The translations under genes and the position numbers were made by a program. Of a stretch of 64,000 nucleotides of DNA, positions 1 to 5,102 are shown one piece after another. This DNA comes from a virus. Positions within the stretch are counted from its first letter, which is position 1. Each line of letters opens with the position of its first letter. The stretch covers positions 39,500 through 103,499 of the IMG/VR virus record IMGVR_UViG_3300024518_000876; one strand, given 5' to 3'. The notes under the pieces were generated by a model, which saw only the letters and a list, made by a program, of their open reading frames with translations, was not told where the DNA came from and made no database searches.

Positions 1-37
1 ATGCAACCTTTTCTACGATTTTTGTTCTTGGTCTCAT
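1..37 (-). CDS. small hypothetical protein, 5' end only
   Basis: Only the first 12 codons (MRPRTKIVEKVA) lie in the window; the gene runs off the left edge. Its ATG overlaps the TAA stop of the next upstream leftward gene by one base (TAATG), the same coupling seen between the two genes before it. That coupling is the main reason for calling it. No function can be assigned. Confidence 0.35.
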   Translation of the reverse strand, partial: MRPRTKIVEKVA

Positions 38-210
38 TATTTTCCTTTTTCTATTGATTTTATTTCTTCTAAGTATCTAATAGCATCTTGTGACAGTTTT
101 ATAATGTACTTCCAATCATGGATATGAGTAGTATTTATATTTACTGCTTTATCTCTTATCATTAGCTCTAATTTATTCACACAAGTTTCACATTCTTCTT
201 TTCTTGTCAT
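37..210 (-). CDS. small hypothetical protein (57 aa)
   Basis: A 57-residue soluble, mostly helical protein beginning MTRKEECETCVNKLELM. A Cys-x2-Cys pair sits near the N-terminus (CETC), but no second pair is present, so a zinc site is not supported. Its ATG overlaps the stop of the preceding membrane-peptide gene by one base, indicating translational coupling in a leftward run of tiny genes. Family not recognised. Confidence 0.6.
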   Translation of the reverse strand: MTRKEECETCVNKLELMIRDKAVNINTTHIHDWKYIIKLSQDAIRYLEEIKSIEKGK

Positions 211-335
211 TACTTTAATTTTAATAAGTTACTAAATAAAGAATACATTCCATAACAGAATGTTACTACTAATATTGTTAAAGTTATATAGAATATAAAC
301 TCCCATATAACTTTATAAATTTTTGATTTTCTCAT
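210..335 (-). CDS. small membrane protein (41 aa)
   Basis: A 41-residue peptide with a basic N-terminus (MRKSKIYK) followed by a hydrophobic stretch of about 20 residues (roughly 10-30), so probably a single-pass inner-membrane peptide with the N-terminus inside. It ends in TAATG, shared with the next gene. The upstream sequence is A/T-rich without a Shine-Dalgarno sequence, as is normal for Bacteroidota. Such peptides in phage early regions often modify the host envelope, but no function is shown here. Confidence 0.55.
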   Translation of the reverse strand: MRKSKIYKVIWEFIFYITLTILVVTFCYGMYSLFSNLLKLK

Positions 336-346
336 TTTAATTAGTT

Positions 347-478
347 TTAAAATGTATTCCTTACTTCTTTAGTTATATAACCACTAATAGCTTTAGAATA
401 CATTTGATTTACATTTGATAACCTTATCCATTTCTTAAATAAGGGTTTATAATAGTAATATTTTGGTGTATTAAGCAT
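347..478 (-). CDS. small hypothetical protein (43 aa)
   Basis: A 43-residue, very basic and Tyr-rich peptide (begins MLNTPKYYYYKPLFKKW). The upstream sequence reads TATTAACATTTAATC, a degenerate version of the leader element found before other genes in this arm. The basic charge would suit nucleic-acid or membrane-surface binding, but no family is recognised. Confidence 0.45.
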   Translation of the reverse strand: MLNTPKYYYYKPLFKKWIRLSNVNQMYSKAISGYITKEVRNTF

Positions 479-505
479 AATGGCTATAATATATTAGATT
501 AAATG

Positions 506-670
506 TTAATACTTTCTTTCTGCGTGAATACTAGTCACTATGTTACTAATCATTCCTAAACCTAGTACTATAAATCCTGGCACTAAGTTACCTACTAGTA
601 ATATGATTGTCATACCACTACCCATTAGCATAAATCCTATTGCTAATATTAAAAATACTCTTACTGTCAT
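506..670 (-). CDS. small membrane protein (54 aa)
   Basis: A 54-residue, extremely hydrophobic protein with two predicted membrane segments (about residues 3-24 and 25-45) separated by GSGM/GN turns, and a short polar tail (HAERKY). The start lies 7 nt after the conserved leader element at 678-697, which overlaps the stop of the preceding gene. A holin-like or envelope-modifying role is possible, but nothing in the sequence decides it. Confidence 0.6.
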   Translation of the reverse strand: MTVRVFLILAIGFMLMGSGMTIILLVGNLVPGFIVLGLGMISNIVTSIHAERKY

Positions 671-677
671 AATAATT

Positions 678-697
678 TGTTTTAATTGTTAATAATT
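678..697 (-). promoter_or_regulatory. left-arm leader element, copy 1
   Basis: Read leftward this 20-bp site has the core TTAACAATTAAAACA and ends 7 nt before the ATG at 670. It matches the copies at 1089-1108 and 1206-1225 at all but one position. It overlaps the last codons and stop of the 689-1081 gene. It could be a promoter for the phage RNA polymerase or a translation-enhancing leader; the fixed distance to the ATG fits either. Confidence 0.5.
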
Positions 698-1081
698 CCA
701 AGCTATTGTATAAACTGTACCATCTGCTAATCTTAATGTTGCATCTATATCTCCATGCATTTGACACCCTGTTTTAGGTATATACAATCTAGAGCCAGGA
801 TATCTTTGTTTTATAAATTCTATTTGTTCTGAAGAATTTAATTGTTTAAGTGTAGGTAATTCAAACAATGCGTATTTTCTATTCATTTCAATATTATGAA
901 AATAAACATTACGCTTGTCTATTTTCTCACAAGTAAATACCTTACCTTTAGTTGTTTTAAACTGTTTACCTACCAATTCTCCACTCTTTACTTCAGAAAG
1001 ATAAGACCTTCTCCAAGCTAATACTTCAGGATGCCAAGTTGGAACACCTAATTCTTGTAATGTTTTATATACTTTTCCCAT
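689..1081 (-). CDS. hypothetical protein (130 aa)
   Basis: A 130-residue soluble, basic protein (begins MGKVYKTLQELGVPTWHPE). The middle (about residues 35-75) alternates short beta-prone stretches with charged turns. The C-terminus (residues 95-130) contains GDIDATLRLADGTVYTI, which resembles a small beta-sheet domain. No catalytic motif is visible and the family is not recognised. The ATG follows leader element copy 2 by 7 nt. Confidence 0.75.
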   Translation of the reverse strand: MGKVYKTLQELGVPTWHPEVLAWRRSYLSEVKSGELVGKQFKTTKGKVFTCEKIDKRNVYFHNIEMNRKYALFELPTLKQLNSSEQIEFIKQRYPGSRLYIPKTGCQMHGDIDATLRLADGTVYTIAWNY

Positions 1082-1088
1082 CTTAATT

Positions 1089-1108
1089 TGTTTTAATGGT
1101 TAATAATT
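1089..1108 (-). promoter_or_regulatory. left-arm leader element, copy 2
   Basis: Leftward core TTAACCATTAAAACA, 7 nt before the ATG at 1081. It lies wholly in the short gap between two genes and is identical over 20 bp to the copy at 1206-1225. Confidence 0.55.
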
Positions 1109-1118
1109 TTAATTGCAG

Positions 1119-1199
1119 TTACCACTCATCTTTTGTTAAAAATAGAATGATTAACATTATAAATACTACAAAGGGTAATATGTCTATTATCCTTACCAT
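1119..1199 (-). CDS. membrane micropeptide (26 aa)
   Basis: A 26-residue peptide (begins MVRIIDILPFVVFIM) that is almost entirely one hydrophobic helix, with an acidic tail ending DEW. It is supported mainly by context: the ATG sits 6 nt after leader element copy 3, and the next leader element begins shortly downstream. Coding status of so short a peptide is uncertain. Confidence 0.4.
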   Translation of the reverse strand: MVRIIDILPFVVFIMLIILFLTKDEW

Positions 1200-1205
1200 A
1201 CTTTG

Positions 1206-1225
1206 TGTTTTAATGGTTAATAATT
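1206..1225 (-). promoter_or_regulatory. left-arm leader element, copy 3
   Basis: Leftward core TTAACCATTAAAACA followed by CAAAGT and then the ATG at 1199. It is identical over 20 bp to copy 2. It stands at the downstream (leftward) end of a 300-bp non-coding stretch, so it would make sense as the start of a new transcription or translation unit. Confidence 0.55.
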
Positions 1226-1293
1226 TAGTATAGTCAAGTGTCTGCCCATGCTTATCACTTGTTTTCCAACTCCAATATTAATGGAAGTACCAG

Positions 1294-1309
1294 AGAGATT
1301 GCAATCTCT
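1294..1309. repeat. perfect 16-bp palindrome
   Basis: AGAGATTGCAATCTCT is identical on both strands. In an intergenic setting such a dyad could be an operator for a dimeric regulator. As RNA it could form a hairpin only with a very tight loop. Confidence 0.5.
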
Positions 1310-1331
1310 ACTATATTTAATAAATCAATCT

Positions 1332-1364
1332 AACTAGTATTTGTTTCTCAGGCAAACACTAGTT
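1332..1364. repeat. long inverted repeat (stem-loop)
   Basis: The arms AACTAGTATTTG and CAAACACTAGTT form a 12-bp stem with one A:C mismatch around a 9-nt loop. It has no T-tract on either side, so it is not a classical terminator. Confidence 0.5.
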
Positions 1365-1525
1365 ATTTTAATACTTAGAAGGTTACACACACAGTTATTC
1401 CATACATTGTTGAGGCAATGTAATCCACTTTGCTGCTGACTTTTAATCATGTGCACACGCAACAACCCTTCCTCTGATCCTTAGCCCTAATTTCATGGAC
1501 AACAAGCAGATTGATTTAATTAGTT

Positions 1526-1553
1526 CTCTCACAAGAGTTCAACCTTGTGAGAG
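1526..1553 (-). terminator. stem-loop after the 1559-2065 gene
   Basis: A perfect 10-bp stem (CTCTCACAAG / CTTGTGAGAG) with an 8-nt loop begins 6 nt after the leftward stop codon. No U-tract follows, so it may be a transcript-end or RNA-stability hairpin, not a full intrinsic terminator. Confidence 0.45.
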
Positions 1554-1558
1554 TATTG

Positions 1559-2065
1559 TTAAAGAGCTAGCCAAATGTAGTCTAACTCCTTATTTAATGT
1601 TTTAATTGTAGCTGTTTTGTTTACTTCTTCTTTAGGTGTAATAGAAGTAGCTTTAGCTTTTTCATCTGCCTCTTTTTGAAGCCAATAAATCATACTACTT
1701 GAACCTGAAATTCCATTTATCCAACCATTTTTAACTTCAGCTTTATAAAAATGATAATCTCCAGAAGCAACTTGATATACAATATAAATCTTTTTACCTA
1801 GTAAACGAGCTCTTTTTAGTTCTCTTCTACATCCAATTGGCATATTAGCCACAGTAGCTGTAAACGCGTTGTTAGGTAGTGCAAATATTACTACATCTGC
1901 TTCATCTAACCACTTAATATCGTATACATTAGGTTTTGATCTGTCCCAATATACTGGATTAATTCTATTGTTAATTAACTTTTTTACTGCATCTTGAGTA
2001 ATAACAGTGTATCTCTCTGGTCCTACCTCTAACTCAGATCCTGGTATTGATATATATGCTTTCAT
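1559..2065 (-). CDS. nucleoside 2-deoxyribosyltransferase-like / SLOG-like protein (168 aa)
   Basis: The first 115 residues look like a Rossmann-type nucleoside deoxyribosyltransferase or DUF4406-like domain. There is a start strand MKAYISIPGSE, then an ADVVIFALP strand at about residues 56-64, then IGCRRELKRARLLGKKIYIVYQ at about 77-98, where R-E-L followed by a second strand matches the family's catalytic-Glu helix and 'G-K-x-I' pattern. The last 50 residues are polar and look like a linker plus tail. Possible roles are nucleotide salvage or removal of nucleotide-based immune signals; both are inferences from fold only. No clear active-site triad could be confirmed. Confidence 0.6.
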   Translation of the reverse strand: MKAYISIPGSELEVGPERYTVITQDAVKKLINNRINPVYWDRSKPNVYDIKWLDEADVVIFALPNNAFTATVANMPIGCRRELKRARLLGKKIYIVYQVASGDYHFYKAEVKNGWINGISGSSSMIYWLQKEADEKAKATSITPKEEVNKTATIKTLNKELDYIWLAL

Positions 2066-2073
2066 ATTTACTT

Positions 2074-2391
2074 TTATTTAGTGAATAATTCATCATATGC
2101 ATCTTGTGTAGCTTTTAGTTTAAGACTTAATACAGTTTTTTTTACTTGTAAGTCAATGATTTCTGCAAATCTTTTTTCACAGTCTTCTTTAGTTAATCTC
2201 TTTAAACCTTTATTTAAATCAGTTTGTAAAGAGAAATCTTGTAGGTCAAATATTTTATCATCTATTTTCTCAATCTCTTCTTCTAAGGGAACAAGCTTGT
2301 CTACCTTTATAGATTGTGCTATTCTACTAGCATACTTTTCTGCTCTTTCTTTAACAGTTTTTGACTTTTGTAATAATGATAATGCTTTCAT
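2074..2391 (-). CDS. coiled-coil hypothetical protein (105 aa)
   Basis: A 105-residue protein rich in Lys, Glu and Leu with heptad-like spacing through most of its length (for example residues 35-60 and 75-100), so likely an alpha-helical coiled coil. It ends 8 nt before the deoxyribosyltransferase-like gene, suggesting one leftward transcript. The upstream sequence (ATTTAATCATTTAATAC) is a diverged form of the leader element. Family not recognised. Confidence 0.7.
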   Translation of the reverse strand: MKALSLLQKSKTVKERAEKYASRIAQSIKVDKLVPLEEEIEKIDDKIFDLQDFSLQTDLNKGLKRLTKEDCEKRFAEIIDLQVKKTVLSLKLKATQDAYDELFTK

Positions 2392-2428
2392 GTTATTAAG
2401 TATTAAATGATTAAATATTTTGTTGAGC

Positions 2429-2605
2429 TTAATTAAAAGTCTCGTGTTCGTATTTCTCTAATAACTCTTTTAAATGAAATAGAGGTATTATAGATTTGTG
2501 ATCATATCTTCTGATATCAATTGTAAACTGTTCATCACCATAAGCATCAATAAAACTATCTGTTTGTGAGAATGTTCTTTCATAAGTAATAACTTTATCT
2601 GTCAT
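2429..2605 (-). CDS. small acidic protein (58 aa)
   Basis: A 58-residue soluble protein starting MTDKVITYERTFSQ, with a beta-prone first half and a helical C-terminus (FHLKELLEKYEHE). It sits in line with the neighbouring leftward genes, with gaps of 27-37 bp. Upstream is the same AATCATTTAATAC element seen before the 2074-2391 gene. No function recognised. Confidence 0.6.
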   Translation of the reverse strand: MTDKVITYERTFSQTDSFIDAYGDEQFTIDIRRYDHKSIIPLFHLKELLEKYEHETFN

Positions 2606-2632
2606 AATAATGTGTGTAACTGTATTAAATGA

Positions 2633-2842
2633 TTAAAATTTATTGTATACTCTATACTCTTTCCAAGTCATATACTCTCTGTAAGGTGGAATTGACTTGT
2701 AGTAATAAATAGTGTTATTTAGTTCAGTTACTGACTTATAACAATGCTTTCCTTCTGCTTTACCAGCCATGTATCTATCTCTTTCATCTGTAGTAAATAA
2801 TACGTATAGACAGTAGCGTAATGATTGTAATATAAATCTCAT
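2633..2842 (-). CDS. small basic protein (69 aa)
   Basis: A 69-residue, Tyr- and Arg-rich protein beginning MRFILQSLRYCLYVLF. The N-terminal 16 residues are hydrophobic and could be a short membrane-associating helix; the rest is polar. It is preceded by an A/T-rich leader ending CACATTATTATG, the same end as that of the 2605 gene. Family not recognised. Confidence 0.6.
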   Translation of the reverse strand: MRFILQSLRYCLYVLFTTDERDRYMAGKAEGKHCYKSVTELNNTIYYYKSIPPYREYMTWKEYRVYNKF

Positions 2843-2954
2843 AATAATGTGTTATTGTATAAAACAGCTATATTAAACTGATTTATGGGTGAATTAGAAT
2901 TGTGTAATTGTGTGTAAAAGGTGTGTGAGTGGATTTAGTCCTACTCTATACACA

Positions 2955-3008
2955 TCAGTCACTTGATAGCACCACAATAGCTAAGATTATAATGATTGTA
3001 AGTGTCAT
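2955..3008 (-). CDS. possible 17-residue membrane micropeptide
   Basis: The ORF encodes MTLTIIIILAIVVLSSD, a single short hydrophobic helix. It is called only because its ATG lies 7 nt after a recognisable leader element (TTAACCGCTTAAACA), exactly as for larger neighbouring genes. A peptide this short cannot be supported by composition alone. Confidence 0.3.
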   Translation of the reverse strand: MTLTIIIILAIVVLSSD

Positions 3009-3014
3009 ACTTGT

Positions 3015-3078
3015 GTGTTTAAGCGGTTAATACTGGTGAGGTTAATGTGTTGAGGCGGTAGATACTGGTGCGGTTAAG
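3015..3078. repeat. two tandem 32-bp units
   Basis: Units 3015-3046 and 3047-3078 abut directly and agree at 26 of 32 positions, sharing ATACTGGTG and GCGGT blocks. The left-arm leader element lies inside the first unit; the second unit carries a degenerate version with no ORF directly after it. Confidence 0.65.
3016..3033 (-). promoter_or_regulatory. left-arm leader element, diverged copy 4
   Basis: Leftward core TTAACCGCTTAAACA, 7 nt before the ATG at 3008. It differs from copies 2 and 3 at three of 15 core positions but keeps the spacing. Confidence 0.4.
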
Positions 3079-3180
3079 TCTCACACTTTATGAGTTACTT
3101 ACCTTAGTTCTACCAAGGATATGTTAATTATGTTAGTTCTTCCAAGTAGCTAACATACTACCGTAGGTAGCTTTATTGTC

Positions 3181-3213
3181 AAAAAGAATAGACAGGTCGT
3201 TAGACCTGCCTAT
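3181..3213 (-). terminator. intrinsic terminator, leftward
   Basis: The leftward RNA forms an 11-bp stem with one mismatch (ATAGGCAGGTC / GACCTGTCTAT) and a 4-nt loop, followed by TCTTTTT. It is closely related in sequence to the terminator at 3362-3396. Confidence 0.8.
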
Positions 3214-3295
3214 ATCAATTATTAAAATATGTTTTTACTAAACGCTTCGTCCACAATTAATATGTATTGTAATCTACATAAACTATTCGTTTGCT
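3183..3295 (-). ncRNA. candidate small RNA of about 110 nt
   Basis: No ORF is present between the two terminators at 3181-3213 and 3362-3396. Read leftward, TTGACA (3324-3329) and TATACA (3301-3306) are separated by exactly 17 bp, a textbook -35/-10 pair of the kind read by sigma70-like enzymes, although Bacteroidota normally use another consensus. A transcript from about 3294 would end in the terminator at 3181-3213. It would include a short ACG-AAG-CGT hairpin at 3242-3250. Transcription is not proven. Confidence 0.3.
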
Positions 3296-3361
3296 CCACT
3301 TGTATATAAATATACGTGTTTAGTGTCAAAACCTTTTATGACACATATTTTAGTAATTAAG

Positions 3362-3396
3362 TAAAAAGAATAGGTAGGTTAATTACTCCTACCTAT
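3362..3396 (-). terminator. intrinsic terminator after the 3405-3872 gene
   Basis: The leftward RNA forms a perfect 9-bp stem (ATAGGTAGG / CCTACCTAT) with a 9-nt loop and a TCTTTTT tail, starting 9 nt after the stop codon of the 155-residue gene. The flanks (AATTGATATAGG and CTATTCTTTTT) match the terminator at 3181-3213, so the pair probably arose by duplication. Confidence 0.85.
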
Positions 3397-3404
3397 ATCA
3401 ATTA

Positions 3405-3872
3405 CTAAGCCTCTACACCAGGTGCTTCTGCTTTAACAGTCTTAAATCTGTTGTTAGCAACGGCTTTCTTAACTGTATTAACTTGCATTTTACGTGCAAC
3501 AATAATGTCAATACCGTCTAGATTAACGTGGTCAACAAATTCAACAGTAGCTGTAGCTAATGAGCCAACAAGTTCTTTAGCCTCTTCAACTGATAAGTTG
3601 ATAGTAAAGTTCTCATTAGTTGCACCTTGAGCGTCACCTGCCTCTAATAATCCCATAGCCTTGTCTGCATGGTATGAAGACATAGCTTGTAAGTTTACAA
3701 TAGCATATCTGTCTCCTGACTTTTTCCACGTATGTGGTGTAACCTTGTCTTTCTTGAAGAAAGATATGTTACCAATTCTGATTCCTGAGTATACACCTGC
3801 TTCTGTGATTTCAGGTCTACTGCTTAAGATTTGTGTAGCTCTGTCGATAGTTAATTCGCGTCTCTTTTCCAT
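3405..3872 (-). CDS. hypothetical protein, possibly abundant early protein (155 aa)
   Basis: A 155-residue soluble alpha/beta protein. N-terminal residues 1-22 are charged and helical; the middle holds beta-prone strands (GVYSGIRIGNISFF, RYAIVNLQAM); the C-terminus from about residue 125 is basic (VKKAVANNRFKTVK), which could bind nucleic acid. It is a single-gene unit: first leftward gene at the divergent control region and followed at once by an intrinsic terminator, as expected for a strongly and separately expressed product. It has fewer A/T-ending codons than its neighbours. A single-stranded-DNA-binding role is conceivable, but no such motif was identified. Confidence 0.75.
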   Translation of the reverse strand: MEKRRELTIDRATQILSSRPEITEAGVYSGIRIGNISFFKKDKVTPHTWKKSGDRYAIVNLQAMSSYHADKAMGLLEAGDAQGATNENFTINLSVEEAKELVGSLATATVEFVDHVNLDGIDIIVARKMQVNTVKKAVANNRFKTVKAEAPGVEA

Positions 3873-3985
3873 AATAGTACTGGACAGTTTAAGTATGTCA
3901 CTCTGTTAGATTGTTAAAATACAGTTACCTTGCTTTAGATACAAAGTAACCACGGGAATTTCCCAAACTCTTAGAAGCGTGGTAT

Positions 3986-4013
3986 GCCCCAACCAAGCGA
4001 AGCGCAGGGGGGC
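3986..4013. promoter_or_regulatory. GC-rich hairpin with GCG-AAG-CGC tip
   Basis: The 28-nt sequence can pair GCCCC/GGGGC, CC/GG and GCG/CGC around an AAG triloop, with small A bulges. It is by far the most GC-rich patch in the control region. It may be an origin or promoter hairpin; function is inferred from structure and position only. Confidence 0.4.
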
Positions 4014-4083
4014 TGAATCTTAGTTATATCACACACTCATCAATAAAAGTTTTTTAAAAATTACCAAAAAAAATTTAAAATAA

Positions 4084-4115
4084 TTAGGATATGTCATAAA
4101 TAAGTTGTACCTTTG
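4084..4115 (+). promoter_or_regulatory. Bacteroidota-type promoter for the rightward operon
   Basis: The -7 box TACCTTTG (4108-4115) is a full match to TAnnTTTG. The -33 box TTAG (4084-4087) matches TTTG at three of four bases, with a 20-bp spacer. It would start the transcript of the 4224-10963 genes. Confidence 0.65.
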
Positions 4116-4223
4116 TGGAGTTATTAATAACAAAGCTACTATGAATTGTGGTCCAAACGTTTCTGGGAATGGTGGTTTTATAAAGGAGGAAAACCCTCTT
4201 TAGCAGTAAATAAATATAAATAT

Positions 4224-4673
4224 ATGAAAAATAAATATTACACACCAACAATAGAAGAATTTCATGTAGGGTTTGAGTTTGAAGTAAACTACACAGATGA
4301 AGGATGGGTAAAAGAAATCTTTTGTAGTGGAAAAGGAAGAAACATTGATAGTGTATCTAAATTAAAAGCGTTTCTAGGGAGGGCTAAATTTGAAGAAGCT
4401 TATAGAGTCAAATACCTAGACAGAGAAGATATAGAAAGTTTAGGGTTTGTCGGAAGAAATCCCGAAAGGAATAATAAGTCTTCTGATTATTTTAAAATGA
4501 AAGCTCCTGGTACAATAAGTTATTGGACTGAAATAGATTTAGATTTTAGATGGGGATTTAAAGATGTAAGTATAAGAGGTGTTAGAGGTAATGAAGATGA
4601 TTATTTGTTCAGAGGAACAATCAAAAACAAATCAGAACTAAAAAAATTATTAAAAATGTTAAATATATTATAA
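4224..4673 (+). CDS. hypothetical phage protein of the 'YYTPTIEEFHVGFE' type (149 aa)
   Basis: The N-terminus (MKNKYYTPTIEEFHVGFEFE) is, as far as I recall, a widely shared opening in small proteins of Bacteroidota phages. The rest is a soluble alpha/beta protein with several Trp/Phe positions (about residues 96-120) and a Lys-rich C-terminal helix. I chose this ATG over an upstream in-frame TTG at 4146 because homologue-like sequence begins here and the extension is unusually Trp-rich. First gene after the promoter at 4084-4115. Function unknown. Confidence 0.8.
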   Translation: MKNKYYTPTIEEFHVGFEFEVNYTDEGWVKEIFCSGKGRNIDSVSKLKAFLGRAKFEEAYRVKYLDREDIESLGFVGRNPERNNKSSDYFKMKAPGTISYWTEIDLDFRWGFKDVSIRGVRGNEDDYLFRGTIKNKSELKKLLKMLNIL

Positions 4674-4678
4674 TATTA

Positions 4679-4710
4679 TTTGGTTATTAAAAATAATTGT
4701 CGTACCTTTG
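4679..4710 (+). promoter_or_regulatory. Bacteroidota-type promoter
   Basis: TTTG (4679-4682), 20 bp, TACCTTTG (4703-4710): a complete match to the host consensus. The ATG at 4715 is only 5 nt after the -7 box, so the transcript may be leaderless or nearly so. Confidence 0.8.
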
Positions 4711-4714
4711 TACT

Positions 4715-4915
4715 ATGAAAAATTATAAAGAACTACTTAAAGAGCTGAAGACAGGACAGCATGATATATTCAATCAACCTGAAACAAGTAAGTATATACT
4801 AAAGACTCCAAAAGGAATAGAGTATGCTTTAACAAGAAATACAGAAGAGATTAGTATTATATATATAGATAGGAGAAAAAGATTAAGATTAACAAATACT
4901 TTAAAATTTAATTAA
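4715..4915 (+). CDS. small hypothetical protein (66 aa)
   Basis: A 66-residue basic protein beginning MKNYKELLKELKTGQHDIFN, helical at the N-terminus with a beta-prone second half. An in-frame ATG at 4697 lies inside the promoter, so the start at 4715 is preferred. The stop overlaps the next ATG by one base. Function unknown. Confidence 0.7.
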   Translation: MKNYKELLKELKTGQHDIFNQPETSKYILKTPKGIEYALTRNTEEISIIYIDRRKRLRLTNTLKFN

Positions 4916-5076
4916 TGGTTAGTTTAGAAATAACGTCAAGTGGAGATGATATATTAGTAGGGTTTCAGCATATACATGAAGATGCTACAGAATTAGATCC
5001 TTCTTTCAGTATGTTATCTATAGGATTTTTATTTTTTACTGTATCAATAATATTTATAGACGCAAAAGATGAATAA
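4915..5076 (+). CDS. small membrane protein (53 aa)
   Basis: A 53-residue protein with an acidic N-terminal half and one hydrophobic segment (about residues 33-49, SMLSIGFLFFTVSIIFI) near the C-terminus. It is translationally coupled to the preceding gene (TAATG). A 22-codon ORF (5069-5137) overlaps its end but is not called. Function unknown. Confidence 0.55.
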   Translation: MVSLEITSSGDDILVGFQHIHEDATELDPSFSMLSIGFLFFTVSIIFIDAKDE

Positions 5077-5102
5077 TTATATATATTTTAACGAAGAGTG
5101 GA

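Larger units (their letters stand above)
1226..1525. other. non-coding stretch with strong dyads
   Basis: About 300 bp without a convincing gene on either strand. It is less AT-rich than its surroundings. It contains a perfect 16-bp palindrome (1294-1309) and a 12-bp stem with one mismatch (1332-1364). The gene-poor, structured character suggests a regulatory or non-coding RNA region read leftward after the stem-loop at 1526-1553. No tRNA cloverleaf could be drawn. Confidence 0.4.
2843..3180 (-). other. structured intergenic region with tandem repeat
   Basis: About 340 bp that hold only the 17-codon ORF at 2955-3008. Read leftward it contains three consecutive hairpins: CTACC/GGTAG at 3158-3170, ATGTTAG/CTAACAT at 3130-3156, and CCTTGG/CTAAGG (one G:T pair) at 3102-3118. 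Next comes a two-copy 32-bp tandem repeat. The arrangement suggests a structured leader or non-coding RNA downstream of the terminator at 3181-3213. Confidence 0.4.
3873..4223. other. divergent intergenic control region
   Basis: This 350-bp gap separates the leftward 3405-3872 gene from the rightward operon. It holds a GC-rich bulged hairpin (3986-4013) and a host-type promoter (4084-4115). A 20-codon ATG ORF at 4141-4203 (MNCGPNVSGNG...) lies before the first real gene and may act only as a leader. A TTACTTTG sequence near 3943-3950 is a near match to the -7 box for leftward transcription but lacks a -33 box at the right distance. Confidence 0.5.

Noticed and set aside
1363-1500. Small leftward ORFs (38 and 17 codons) in the non-coding stretch
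   Set aside because: Codon use unlike the neighbours and no leader element; better explained as structured non-coding DNA.
1226-1556. Possible tRNA
   Set aside because: A TTCAA-containing loop is present at 1536-1543, but no acceptor, D-arm or anticodon arm could be assembled around it.
3931-3960. Leftward host-type promoter (TTACTTTG)
   Set aside because: The second base of the -7 box differs from TAnnTTTG, and no TTTG/TTG lies 20 bp upstream; only a 14-bp spacing is available.
4146-4223. TTG start giving a 175-residue protein
   Set aside because: The ATG at 4224 begins the recognisable conserved N-terminus, and the extension is unusually Trp-rich and looks like leader sequence.
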